From the NCBI RefSeq assembly GCF_963678635.1, contig NW_026971072.1, forward strand, positions 23,322 to 87,321: a stretch of DNA of 64,000 nt, read 5' to 3'. This DNA comes from Symsagittifera roscoffensis. Lineage: Eukaryota > Xenacoelomorpha > Acoela > Convolutidae. Below, piece by piece: positions 10,631-22,719 of this stretch. The notes under the pieces are model-generated. The model was given only the letters and a program-made list of their open reading frames with translations, was not told the origin of the DNA and ran no database searches. Both the position numbers and the translations under genes were made by a program. How positions within the stretch are numbered: position 1 is the first letter of the stretch; each line of letters starts with the position of its first letter.

Positions 10631-11024
10631 CTAATTGGCTCAAAAATGTACTATGTTTCTCCAGTATAACCCCCCACCCCGCAAGCCTAGTGACAAAAAG
10701 TAATATCAATAACCAGGCCACATCCAGAGTTCTTACTTCTACGGATAAGAAGCCTAAAAATTTTCTTTAAATTTGAATTTCGAGCCAAAATGTGGGTGGG
10801 GGTCAGTATTTATACAATCAAAAACGTATCCACTTTTTTCCAATTTCCCTCCATTTGATTTTCAGTTTTGAAAAACCAGGCTCTCTTTCACTTTCCTTGC
10901 CAACTTTGAAATTTAATTTTGCAAAACTAGTTTAAAATTGCCATAATGCAAGTAAACTTGGCATGGTGAATGAAGTAATTATTCTTAACATAATTGTTCT
11001 TGACTCTTTACATCCAGTGGCATT
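10631..11024. other. non-coding spacer with MITE-like fragment
   Basis: Near 10879 a GGCTCTCTTTC end starts a segment that aligns with the interior of MITE copy 1. It is interrupted by copy 4 at 11025, and its far end could not be identified. No genes seen. Confidence 0.4.
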
Positions 11025-11227
11025 GGCTCGTTTTCCTTCCCCCCACTTGCAATTTTTTCTAGTAAAGTTACTGTTCTCATTGTCCGGTCGTTATGAAAAT
11101 TGGCATGTGGACTGATTAGGTTATAACAAACATATTTAGTCTTCATAATTAACCTTGTAAAACTACTCGTTACACCATAAAATTGGTGTTCGTGTGAGGT
11201 GGGGGGGGGTGTATAGGAAAAAGAGCC
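11025..11227. mobile_element. hAT-type MITE, copy 4
   Basis: 203-bp element, ends GGCTCGTTTTCC and GGAAAAAGAGCC, flanked by GTGGCATT (11017-11024) and GTGGCGTT (11228-11235), seven of eight identical. Contains a G9 tract inside its right end. Confidence 0.75.
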
Positions 11228-11255
11228 GTGGCGTTTTTCTGGCAGGGGCGGTTTT

Positions 11256-11466
11256 AGCTCTTTTCCACTCCCCCTCATCTTTCAAAATATCCGGTTTTAT
11301 GTTCGTTTTTCGTGTTATTACAGATGATCGGGTGAAGTTACGATTTAAAGTATGAAGATCAAATCTGTTCACAGTTGTCGATTTGTTCTCCACGCCAAAT
11401 TTCATTGCGTTATGACAAAATTAAATAAGCTTAAATGAGTTCAAATGGGGAAACTGGAAATGAGCC
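11256..11466. mobile_element. hAT-type MITE, copy 5
   Basis: 211-bp element with ends AGCTCTTTTCC and GGAAATGAGCC, flanked by GCGGTTTT (11248-11255) and GCGGTTAT (11467-11474), seven of eight identical. It lies 28 bp from copy 4. Confidence 0.7.
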
Positions 11467-11700
11467 GCGGTTATTTAAAAAGTTTGTCATTACGAGGCCA
11501 AACTGTCCATTTTGTGAATTGTAAACGGATTCAACAACAGGCCAAAATAAGATTTGACGCGGAATCCGCAATATTGCTACTTTTTTGAACTTCTTTGCAG
11601 TTTTCGGTTCCAAAACCGAATAACTAAAACACTAAACCGCTCAAAACTGCTCCAAAAAATATCAAGTTGCGGAATCTGTAACAAAATTAGTAGAAACCAT

Positions 11701-14700
11701 GACAACTTTCGAATCCACATACCATTAAAAAATATATAAGTAAAGTAAAAACGAGCTGTTCGAAAATCGTAACTGTAAGCAAAATTCGCATAACGTAAAG
11801 TAAATTGAGGTAAACTACTACATGGGTTTAATTTTGAATTATTAATAGATACTGCTTTTTGCAAACACTAAAGGAGTACATTCACAAACTTAATTGAACA
11901 GAGATGTTCGTTTGAATCACAACCGAGTCAGCATCTGCGGATCACTCACTATAGTTGCAAATCATGAGCGTCATTGTTTTAGAACAGCTCCGGAACTTTA
12001 GGTAACAAGGAACCCTCTTTGCGACCATCCTAAGTGCTCGCAATCTTCCCAGATTCTCCAGCTCAGAGGAAAATTGAATCACAATAAGGTGCCCCTAAGC
12101 CTTTATGAACCTTGCCTCTGCTATCCCAGCTTCAGGACACTCCTTCTTTGACACTCCTTCTTCTGCTGATATCCACTGGTGTTGTGCCAATTTTCAGTTA
12201 GACTGAAGGGCTCCAAGCAGTAGGCGGTATAGCGTGAGTGATTCACTGTTACCGAACCAGGTGTCTGCTTGACCAGCACTTCCCCGAACTACGTGAATGC
12301 GCCTCTGTCATCCGTTCTTAATTGTTCGGTGAAAAGACCCGTCATCTTCTCTGCGTCATTGGTTGTCTTGACATCTCTGCCAATGATGACGCCATTTACC
12401 CGAACCAAAACTTATATTTTCGCATCACCTGTTCCCCTGATCGAGAACAAACAGAGGTCGTTGCTGATTCTTTAATCATTTCTCGAGTAGGAAAATGCTC
12501 GGCGTCTGGTGCCAGTCTCAGCCCATAGAAACCTCGACATAGCCAGCACATTTGGTTCCCACTGTTGCTGAACACTTTGGCAGCTCGATGTACACTTTCT
12601 GTGTTAGGGGTAAAATGAGAACGCCTGTCATCACATATTGGGCTTTTAAACGGATTCCTTGTCCCATCGCATCTCTCGTCACAGCATTAGCCCAGCGTCT
12701 AGGAGTAACTTTGGGTAAGAGTTGTTTATCAAGTGTTGGTGTTCTCATGGCTTTTAGAACACTGTTGTTGAACATTTCTGACAGTTCGATGTACACTTTC
12801 TGTGTTAGGGGGAAATTGAGAACGCCTGTCATCACATATTGGGATTTTAAACGGATTCCTTGTCCCATCGCATCTCTCGTCACATCATTAGCCCAGCGTC
12901 TAGGAATAACTTTGGTTAAGAGTTGTTTATCAAGTGTTGGTGTTCTCATGGCTTTTAGAAACTTCGCCTCAAAAGCCAATGCTGCGTGCCACTGCTCCAT
13001 TTTGTTTTCAGTAACTGATTCTGAGTAGCCCTGTAGCTCCTCGATTCCAATCGCTACGAGCAGCGGCGTCGTTTCTATTAATGCGATTAGCTATGGCTGC
13101 TGCATCTTCATCGATTCCCCCAGCCTCTGGTTTTGGGACTGGATCATCATGAACCACACCCAGCGGTTTCAGCAACTCACGAGGATCGCACCTTTCCGGT
13201 AGACAACTTTTGAATCCACGTACAAATAAAAAATATATAAGTAAAATAAAGTAAAAACTGTTCGAAATTCGCAACTCTTAGCGAAATTCGCAAATTGTAA
13301 AGTAAATTGAGGTAACTACTACATGGGTTTAATATTGAATTAATAATAAATACTGCTTTCTGCAGAAACTAAAGGAGTACATTCACAAACCTAATTGAAT
13401 TAAGATGTTAGTTTGAATCACAACTCAGTCAGCATCTGCGGATCACTCACTAAAGTTGCCAATCATGAGCGTCATTGTTTTAGCACAACTTCAGACTTTT
13501 AGGTAACGAGGAACCCTCTTTGCAGCTATACTAAGTGCTCCCAATCTGCCCAGATTCTCCAGCTCACAGGAAAGTTGAATCACAATAAGGTGCCCCTAAG
13601 CCTTTATGAACATTGCCTCTGCTATCCCAGCTTCAGGACAATCCTTCTTCGACACTCCTTCTTCTGCTGATATCCAGTGGTGTTGTGCCAATTTTCAGTT
13701 AGACCAAAGGGCTCCAAGCAGTCGGCGGTATAGCGTGAGTGATTCACTGTTACCGAATCAGGTGTCTGCTTGACCAGCACTTCCCCGAACCATGCGAATG
13801 CGCCTCTGTCATCCGTTCTTAATTATTCGGTGAAAAGACCCGTCATCTTCTCTGCGTCATTTGTCGTCTTGACATCTGCGCCAATGATGACGCCATTAAT
13901 CCGAACCAAAACTTATACTTGTGCACCGTCTATTCCTCTGATCGAGAACAAACAGAGGTCGTTGCTGATTCTTTAATCATTTCTCGAGTAGGAAAATGCT
14001 CGGCGTCTGGTGCCAGTCTCAGCCCATAGAAACCTCGACATAGCCAGCACATTTGGTTCCCACTGTTGCTGAACTCATCTGGCAGCTCGATGTACACTTT
14101 CTGTGTTAGGGGTAAATTGACAACGCCTCTCATCACATATTGGGCTATTAAACGGATCCCTTGTCCCATCGCATCTCTCGTCACAGCATTAGCCCAGCGT
14201 CTAGGAATAACTTTGGGTAAGAGTTGTTTATTAAGTGTTGGTGTTCTCATGGCTTTTAGAAACTTCACCTCCAAAGCCAATGCTGCGTACCACTGCTCCA
14301 TTTTGGTTTCAGTAACTGATTCTGAGTAGCCCTGTAGCTCGTCGATTCCAATCGCTACGAGCAGCTGCGTCGTTTCTATTAATGCGATTAGCTATGGCTG
14401 CTGCATCTTCATCGATTCCCCCAGCCTCTGGTTTTGGGACTGGATCATCATGAACCACACCCGGCGGCTTCAGCAACTCACGAGGATCGCACCCTTCCCG
14501 TAGACAACTTTGGAATCCATATACAAATAAAAAATATATAAATAAAGTAAAAACGAGCTGTTCGAAATTCGCAACTGTAAGCGAAATTTGCAAATTGTTA
14601 AGTAAATTGAGTTAAACTACTACATGGGTTTAATTTTGAATCAATAATAGATACTGATTTCTGCAAACACTAAAGGAGTACATTCACAAACTTAATTGAA

Positions 14701-15650
14701 CAGAGATGTTCGTTTGAATCACAACCGAGTCAGCATCTGCGGATCACTCACTATAGTTGCAAATCATGAGCGTCATTGTTTTAGAACAGCTCCGGAATTT
14801 TAGGTAACAAGGAACCTTCTTTGCGGCCATCCTAAGTGCTCGCAATCTGCCCAGATTCTCCAGCTCAGAGGAAAATTGAATCACAATAAGGTGCCCCTAA
14901 GCCTTTATGATCATTGCCTCTGCTATCCCAGCTTCAGGACACTCCTTCTTCAACACTCCTTCTTCTGCTGATATCCACTGGTGTTGTGCCAATTTTCAGT
15001 TAGACCGAAGGGCTCCAAGCAGTCGGCGGTATAGCGTGAGTGGTTCACTGTTACCGAACCAGGTGTCTGCTTAACCAAGCGAATGCGCCTCTGTCATTCG
15101 TTCGTAATTGTTCGGTGAAAAGACCCGTCATCTTCTCTGCGTCATTTGTCGTCTTAACATCTGTGCCAATGATGACGCCATTTACCCGAACCAAAATTCA
15201 TTTTTTTGCATCGTCTTTTCCCCTGATCGAGAACAAACAGAGGTCGTTGCTGATTCCTTAATCATTTCTCGAGTAGGAAAAAGCTCGGCGTCTGGTCCCA
15301 GTCTCAGCCCATAGAAACCTCGACATAGCCAGCACATTTGGTTCCCACTGTTGCTGAACTCTTCTGGCAGCTCGATGTACACTTTCTGCGTTAGGGGGAA
15401 TATGAGAACGCCTCTCATCACATATTGGGCTATTAAACGGATCCCCAGTCCCATCGCATCTCTCGTCACAGCATTAGCCCAGCGTCTAGGAATAACTTTG
15501 GGTAAGAGTTGTTTATTAAGTGTTGGTGTTCTCATGGCTTTTAGAAACTTCACCTCCAGAGCCAATGCTGCATGCCACTGTTCCATTTTGGTTTCAGTAA
15601 CTGATTCTGAGTAGCCCTGTAGCTCCTCGATTCCAACCGCTGAAGCCATC
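11701..15650 (-). repeat. three tandem copies of the copia reverse transcriptase segment
   Basis: Units start at 11701, 13202 and 14513, each opening with the same GACAACTTT..GAATCCA sequence. They are about 1501 and 1311 bp, with the third running about 1.14 kb before joining integrase sequence. Unit 1 is longer because of an internal 200-bp duplication (12561-12960). The copies differ by scattered substitutions, so the amplification is not very recent. Confidence 0.85.
12561..12960. repeat. 200-bp tandem duplication inside unit 1
   Basis: Two copies, 12561-12760 and 12761-12960, both beginning ACTGTTG(C/T)TGAACA. Units 2 and 3 have a single copy at this place. Confidence 0.85.
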
Positions 15651-16764
15651 CGTATCGTCGGGAACGTACGGATTGTCCTTATTGGTATCAATGCTGGAAA
15701 CGAGCTAGTTTCTACTACTTCCTTTTTGACCGTAAAATATTTAGTACACTCACTGAAAGTGCAATATCGCCCTCAGTATAAGAATTAAACTCTCAGTATT
15801 AATGCATCAATCGAATGGTAACGCCAGGGTAACTACAATAGCTCACTAATAACGATGAAGATTTATGGAATGATTTCCTCATTAAATGTCTAAATTCAAG
15901 CTCACATAACTCGTCTACTCTTTAGATCTGTCACCAAGTATGATCCGCTATTTTCATGGTAAACGATGCGTTTTCTCGTCTTCTATTCAGATCTAGTTTT
16001 TGTCTGTTGCTTTGGTCTAGATAGAACAGCAAGCCTCAGAAAATACGCAAATAGCACACCTTTGGCCATCTGCCATAGTGCATTTCTATGGGCGAAATCC
16101 GCCTCATGTTACTGGTTGTAGGATACAGTTACAAAATCTTGCAGCTGTTGACACTGCTTGAACTGAAAGCATCTCCGTTAGCTAGTTCTCGGCCGTTAGA
16201 TGTCGAATCGACTCAGTGATGAATCTATTCAAGGGCTCTACTACGCCATTTTTTTGAAGAGTATTGGGCGCTGTGATCTTGTACCTCATCCGGTATTTTC
16301 TGCATTCTCATAAACGCATTCGACAAAAACTTACCTCCATTGTCAACTTGAGGCATGCCGGCACCCCTTGCCCAAACACAAACTCATGTAGAGAGAGCAT
16401 CAATCTTCTTCATCAGGTACTTGACCATGCCAGCCGAGTAAAATCGTCAATAAAACACATAGCGCTCCCTATGAATGCCTGCTACTTCAAATGGTCACTG
16501 AATGTCACCGAAGACATGTTGCCAGAGTGTCGATACTCTGCTTACATCTCCTTCGGATCTGCTACCTCCTAAGATTTGAAAGCTGTTAGCACTTCGCAAA
16601 CTTTTAGTTCGTCTACAATGAAAAGTGGCGAAGAACCCTCTGAGTTAAGATGCCCCAGTGGTCGGTCCCACAGCATTGAATCGCTAATTTCACTCTTTAA
16701 TTTCTTTACTAGCGTTACAGGTTTCCTGCTGACTTTGCACTCCAGTGAGCACAACTGCTTTCAC

Positions 16765-16876
16765 GCTGCTTCCCAGACAGCTGTCCCCCATCTGGTACCA
16801 GTAGACAAAAATTTTTTGTGGCTGCTTCCCAGACAGCTGTCCCCCATTTGGTACCTGTAGACAAGCATTTTTTTGT
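16765..16876. repeat. 56-bp tandem repeat in copia remnant
   Basis: Two consecutive copies beginning GCTGCTTCCCAGACAGCTGT at 16765 and 16821, with a few differences. Confidence 0.85.
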
Positions 16877-17780
16877 GGCAACACTACAGCTTGACCATGT
16901 TGCGACCGCTGAGAGTGCACTCATCAAGTTCACATATTAGCTCGGCGCGAACATCACATCCTGGAAAGTGTAGATCCTCACAACGTCCTGGAAGTCTTCG
17001 AACTCTGACTTCAATGATTCCTCACTCTCAATCCTTGCAAGTGCGCCGATGGGTTCGCCACAGTTGTCAATTTGTTCTAGATCTCAGAGCTACTAAATAC
17101 AACCCTTTTTTTATCACCACATCAGTGTACGATGTATCCGCAATGAGGTCGTCCCCTTAATTGAAGTTGCTGCAGAGCAACTGACGAACCTTGACCTTCT
17201 TGTTTGAGGACCCTTGCGAATTTCCCAGGTTGCCCACACTTGAAGCCCGCTTGCTCCATTGCACCTGACCCTCTTGCTTCGTTTAACCCTTTGCCTTGGG
17301 CAGTGGTTTGCCCGCTGTCACTTCTGGCTTTGCAGCTCCTCTCCATAAGCCCTTTCTGACCGGACGTATGCTTGGCTATGTGACCATTTCCAGTCATCTC
17401 TATACCTCCAGCGTTCTAGATCAAGAGCTGGCCTACTAGATTGATCACGGCGGACTCTCTATCTGGCCCTTGTCGCATCGCCATATACGACTTTTAAACG
17501 CAATAACTCTTCATCAAGTTTGTTTTATTCAGACCCAGAGCCAGGTTTGATTGTTTTTCCTCTGCTGGATGAACACTGCTCGCTCCTGCATCTTGGTGTT
17601 GTCGCCTGCCCTCTGACCAATAATCGGATTCCCGGGAGAGTAGGATCAGCCTCTGACAGATAATCGTTGCCCGTGACTGTCCAGAACAGCACTGCAAATT
17701 TTGTTGACCAAGCAGGAAAATTCTTCGGGTCTTCTACTGAAAGCCGCCAGCTTCAAGTCTTTCGTTAGTGAAGGCGGCTA

Positions 17781-19583
17781 ACAGCTAAAAATGTTGATAG
17801 AAAAACTAGACTAGACAAAAGTTAGAACCTCGGACCCATAACTTGTTGAGGTTCAGAGTAAGAACAAAATGGTTTAAAGGGCTGGGGATAGAGACTGGGT
17901 TTGAGAAAGTGAAAGAGAAGAGGTAAAATTGTTGAGAAGTGTTTTGAGAATTGAGAAAGTGAAATTTTTTTTTTGATAAATTAAGCATTATTAATTAGTT
18001 AACTTTTACCAGTTGAAAAAATTGCTGGCCGTCTAATTAGTTTGTGATCACTAGTTGACCTTGTCTGAAGTTAATCCGTTGTGAATAGTTAACCTCCAAA
18101 CAGATTCTCGTTAGTTAATATGTCAGACCTTGGAGTAGTCTGAGCTCACAAGACCCGAAATTCCTACTTTTTGAAACGTTTTTATTTCACTTTTTTGCTT
18201 CAAAACTCAAGACCATTTGGTTTGCAAAATGGTTGCAGACTATTCAAGCTAAAGAAAAAATTGCCCTCTTTGCTTGGCAAACTCGAAAAACTTCCTAAAA
18301 CTGTTGAAAGTCATCAATATCGAGCTTCTAGATCTAAATCTAGATAAAAAAGATCGGACTCACAACTGGGCTTGAAAGTAAAGAAAAGACAGAAGGCTAA
18401 GATCATCCTGGGTGATGAATGAATAAAACATATGTGTCCGAGTACAATCAAAGCTGTGTGACCTCAAATTGTTGATGCTCGTTGTAGTTTTTTTCTGCGT
18501 ACTGTTTTCAACCTCATAACGAGCCACTGCTACTTTTATAGCATCTAAAAGCTTTCGACGTATTGAAGTCAATTTAAAAAAAATTTTTGAATGCTGCTGT
18601 TTTTTGGACAGTTGTGTCGTGCAATTAATGCCTAGACGGCAATTTAATCTCTCTCGCAAATCAATTAAAACAAAATTATGTACTTAGGATAGCGTATTGG
18701 GGCGATATTCAATTAAAAGAACTTAAAAAACAATAATTAGAATGTTTCAAATTGAAAATTCGATCCAATTTTTAATCAACCAAACCCGAAGCATTTTTTG
18801 AAATTGATCTGGTTTTTTTCAGACTGTTTTCTTCTTCTTATCTAGCCACTTTAGGTTTTTCTTGGAGTCTGAAAACTATTGGCAAACTGAAATCAAACTA
18901 ATGAAAATAAAAATCTCAAATTGTAGGAAACTAAAGGGTGTTGAAAATTAAAGGGAGTTTATGTTTTGGGTTGAACATTTTATGAAACAAAATCAAGAAA
19001 AAGTTGAATGAACTTCAATTCTTTTTAAAAATATGATTAATTTTTTAAATTTCAATCATTTTCACTTTACCTAAATTTAATTCAAACATTTAAAAGAAGT
19101 CGGGAATTTCAGGGTTGTGCAATGATCCGATCTTTCCTGTTTTTTTTTTTGATTTTTTTTTGATTTTTTACCTTTCAAATTTTTTTCCTTTTAACACGTT
19201 TTGTTTTAGCGCTAGATTTGATTTTTATAATGTGATATGTATCATATCTTCTATAATTTTCGCAATAAGTTTTCAGAGAGTTTTTTTCTTTGTCTTTTCG
19301 GAAATCGTAAATGATAATAATAAAAATTTTTTCCAAGATATGAACAAAATTCAGCAATCGCTTTTTGAGTTGCAGGGCAATTATACTGTTTTGCATGATA
19401 TGTTTATAGTTTTTGGACTTCTTTGCTTTGAAACAGACCGAAGGTTCCTAAGAATTTTCGCTGTTTTTGATTAAATTTCAAAAGTCATCGATGTCTTGGG
19501 TGAATCCGATAAAAACTGGTCCCAGGTTTATTTTGCACCGAGCTCTGATTTAAAACTAGTTTTAAAAGTCCAGCCCAGGTTAA
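17781..19583. other. non-coding AT-rich region
   Basis: No supported gene. The T-rich ORF at 19115-19474 is phenylalanine-rich low complexity and was not accepted. A short motif near 19095-19130 resembles the inner end of family E. Confidence 0.5.
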
Positions 19584-20262
19584 AAATTTCGATGCATATT
19601 CTGTAGTTTGTCGTGCTGAGGACCTAAGTTTAACCAAGGTCGCGAAAAAAAAAATCTTTTTGCGCCTAAACCTAATTGAATTGCGCCAAAACTGCAAATT
19701 TATTTCTAACAAAACATTGTTAGGACCATGGTTTTTTGATTCGAAGAGCTTTCTTTCGAAGTGTTTATAAAGGGTCACAAAAATTTGATTTTAAATTTTT
19801 TAGATTTAATAACAACCGAGCGCTCAGAAATCATTAAATCGCCTGGCGAATGAAAAAACATGTGATCTCTACATAGTATAGATCAAAATTTCGATGCGTT
19901 TTTTGTATTTTGCCGTGCTGAGGAGTTAAGTTTAACCAAGATCTACATTAAAATTTCGATGCATATTCTGTAGTTTGTCGTGCTGAGGACCTAAGTTTAA
20001 CCAAGGTTGCGAAAAAGTGGTTACTTTTTGCGCCGTAACTTAATTGAATTGCGCCGAAACTGCAACATAATTGCGTCAAAGTAGTTATATCTACTAAAAC
20101 ATTGTTAGGACCATGTTTTTTTGATTGGAAGTGCTTTCTGTTTATAAACTGTCACAAAAAATTTGATTTTATATTTCTTAGATTTAATAACAACCAAGCG
20201 CTCAGAAATCATTAAATCGTCTGGCGAATGAAAAAACATGTGATCTCTACATAGTTTATGAT
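19584..20262. repeat. tandem duplication, ~370-bp unit
   Basis: AAATTTCGATGCATATTCTG starts copies at 19584 and 19951. Both carry the same downstream blocks (GTGCTGAGGACCTAAGTTTA, then AACATTGTTAGGACCATG, then GAGCGCTCAGAAATCATTAA / AAGCGCTCAGAAATCATTAA). A third partial piece lies at about 19888-19935. Non-coding. Confidence 0.8.
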
Positions 20263-20729
20263 GGTAATCTCAAAAATCTTTTTCCAAGTTTTCTTCTCAA
20301 ATGTAAATGCTTTTCAACCTTTGAGTTTAGTTTTTTGTTGAACCATTTCTTTGCATTATACAAATAAACAATTTAGATTTCATGGAACTGTTAAAGCAAA
20401 GGTTTTTGATGAATGTTTTTTCAATAGTCAGAAAATGAATTGTAGTTTTTGGGGTTTTTTCATGAAGATAGTTTCCGATAGGTAGCCAGCTGGCCTTTTT
20501 GGTGTTCTTACAAAATGTGATTTGTGGTATCCAGGGTTGTTATGCTCTGAATCAAATAAGACAACTGCAACCGAAAAAGAACAGAAAATTTTGCCTTTTA
20601 AGAGTTTCAGTTTATTGAAAAAAGATAAGCAATGGAGATTTACATAGTTTTGATAGCATGAAAACGTACAAGAAAGGCAATTTCTTTGAAAAAATTGAAA
20701 ATCTTTTAATGGTGCCAATCCTATACCAA

Positions 20730-21150
20730 TTTACCGCTCTTTAATGCCATCCTACCGCGCCAAAAATTGCATTCAAACCGTGGTTTTTTATTCGGCTGTT
20801 CAAAGATTGTATTTTTTAAGGTGTTTTTGTGAAACAAGAAAAAATTTCGTGCAAATGGCGCGTAAGCGGAGACTTAATTCAGCTGAGAAATGGTTCAAAA
20901 ACAAATTGAGGCATCATATTTGGTCAATTTGAAAATGTTGCTAGATTCAAAATTTATTACCTCATATTTTAAATTGCGTATGGGGGATAATTTTGAAAAA
21001 AAAATCGAAATGAAAATTTAAGTTTTTGAATATTTTTTTCGAGTATTTTTTTCTTCATTTTGTAAGAAAGAGCACTAATCTCTAGACCTACAAAAATAGT
21101 CGGGAAATTCAGGGCTTTGTCTTGATACGAGCAGTTTTGTATAATTTAAG
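20730..21150. repeat. decayed E-family arm (left-arm orientation)
   Basis: Aligns loosely with the left arm of the element at 7243-9469. Shared blocks are GCGTAAGCGGAGACTTAAT, GCGTATGGGGGATAATTTT and the inner block AGTCGGGA..CAGGGCTTTG..GATACGAGCAG. It is heavily diverged and the outer terminus is not recognisable. Confidence 0.5.
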
Positions 21151-21630
21151 ATCGAAAACATATTTTCAAGCAATAGTGGCCGCAAAAGTTTCTAGAGTAA
21201 GATGGTTTTTGAAGTTTTGAAGGTTATGGAAGATTTGAATAATTTTTTCAGCACGACCACTTCTTGTTGTACATTTACGAGTCTAAAATTTAAAATAAAG
21301 AAGTTACGTATTCATACTTCTCTTTTTGTAACTCTTCGCTACAATCAATTTGCCTTGACTTCAAGTTCATAACTAGTTAGCCAACCTGCGTGAGTTCATA
21401 CGCAGCTCATGAAAAGATCGGCAAGGGCACTTTGTTGTATGAACAAAACTAGCTAATCTGCAGCGTACGTTCAATCGCCATGAAAAAAATCTTTACTTGC
21501 ACGCTCATAAAAGTGCCTAAGTGGTAGTTTGAAAACATGTTTTAAATTGAGAAAGCCTTTATTTTAGCATGTGAAAAACAAGCATAAAACATGCAAAAAA
21601 CATAAATTTTTGTTGACTGAAGCGTTTTTG

Positions 21631-21962
21631 TGTTAAGAAATTAGGATAACACTCGTAGTTGATTAAGAGTGGTAACTTAAACTAAGACTAGATTAAGACT
21701 AAGGTTGGATAAGATTCCTACGATACAATGTAGGCTTTTATTCAAGACTAAATAAAAGACGGTGATGCTAACTAAAGTAAGAGAGGTTAAAAAGATTGAA
21801 TTGGTTTCGATTGATTTGTTGCATATCACAAAAGATAGTGCGCAAATTCCAAGTCTACCAAAAGCCGTTGCGCTTTTGGCAGGTGTATATAAATTAACAA
21901 CGTAAAGGTCATCGATCAGTATAGCTCAGAGGTTAAATGATCAAACATTAATACATTTTACA
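21631..21962 (-). repeat. 3' LTR of element C
   Basis: 332-bp partner of the 5' LTR, preceded (in element orientation) by a short purine run GCGGGGAA that may be the polypurine tract. AATAAA lies on the minus strand at 21742-21737. Confidence 0.93.
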
Positions 21963-22719
21963 TTCCCCGCGAAAATTTATCTAAAACCTATTACTTTCGC
22001 CTCGCAAGAAAAAAAAACAAAGTATTTAAGCGCTAGGATGAATGAACAAGTGGGCTCGTTGGCCAAGACCCCCAAAAGTGGATCTGAATTACTAGAGACA
22101 TAATCTTGATAAGCACCGAGGGCCAAGAAAGCGTATTTCATACTAAACAAAAATTTAATGCACGGTTACCAGGTCGAAGGAACGGGTGTACGGTTTGGAA
22201 AGGACCGCGCGAACGGGCCCGATGGGCCGGAAGACGTATTCTTCAAGTAATAACACAAAAGAACAAAACAAAGCACCTTAGATCAAATAGCATGTTTTCG
22301 TCAGGTGAAATTAAAGGTAGACCAGTTACTATGGACGAGCAAAGAACTGGAGTAGCACTGGGGTGATTGAGGCAGTAAGGTAGGCAGGGAAATATCCCCG
22401 AAGGCAGGCTAAAATAAGAGGGCAGTACTAAGATGGATAGATCTAATGGTAATCCAGTGGTAGCACCCAATGGGTGAAAGAGAACTTTAACGACGTTCAA
22501 GCGAGGTTATGGGGCTCAAATAAAGCTTTAAGTGTTACCAGAAGTAATCTAAGTTTTTGGCGTATTATGCCAGCACTGGAAGTTTATATGTTTCTAAAGG
22601 CGATGGAATGTTAAGTAGCATTCAACAATAAACAGGATACTAGAGTACTAAGAGTTTTTAATGGAGTTTTTGAGAGTTTATGAAAGTTTATGATAGCATC
22701 GAGACTGAAACTCCTACTT
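21963..22719 (-). other. 3' untranslated region of element C
   Basis: About 760 bp between the tail ORF stop and the 3' LTR. Short ORFs on both strands have no family resemblance. Confidence 0.6.

Larger units (their letters stand above)
11701..17780 (-). pseudogene. decayed Ty1/copia retrotransposon
   Basis: Minus-strand remnants occur in copia order. A degenerate Gag zinc-knuckle region (Cys-Gly-Gln-Pro-Gly) lies near 17.2 kb. The GAG-pre-integrase motif (Leu-Trp..Leu-Gly-His-Leu) lies near 16.65 kb, and an integrase core remnant with Asp-Asn-Gly-Gly lies near 16.34 kb. Copia-type reverse transcriptase follows at 15.6-12.0 kb, recognisable from the Trp-x-x-Ala N-terminal block, the Arg-Trp / Lys-Arg-Asp-x-x-Gly block and the Tyr-Gly-Leu block. 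The position where the catalytic Tyr-Val-Asp-Asp box belongs reads Arg-Ile-Asn-Gly in the clearest copy. Many stops and frameshifts break it, and no LTR was recognised. The order Gag-integrase-RT separates it from the Ty3/gypsy elements elsewhere in the window. Confidence 0.75.

Noticed and set aside
12552..13028. 158-aa plus-strand ORF (and similar ones at 14066 and 15351)
   Set aside because: Antisense shadows of the repeated copia RT segment, which is recognisable on the minus strand.
19115..19474. 119-aa plus-strand ORF, Phe-rich
   Set aside because: Produced by poly-T tracts; no domain, low complexity and no supporting context.
22106..22366. 86-aa ORF near the 3' LTR of C
   Set aside because: Antisense to the element, short, with no family resemblance.
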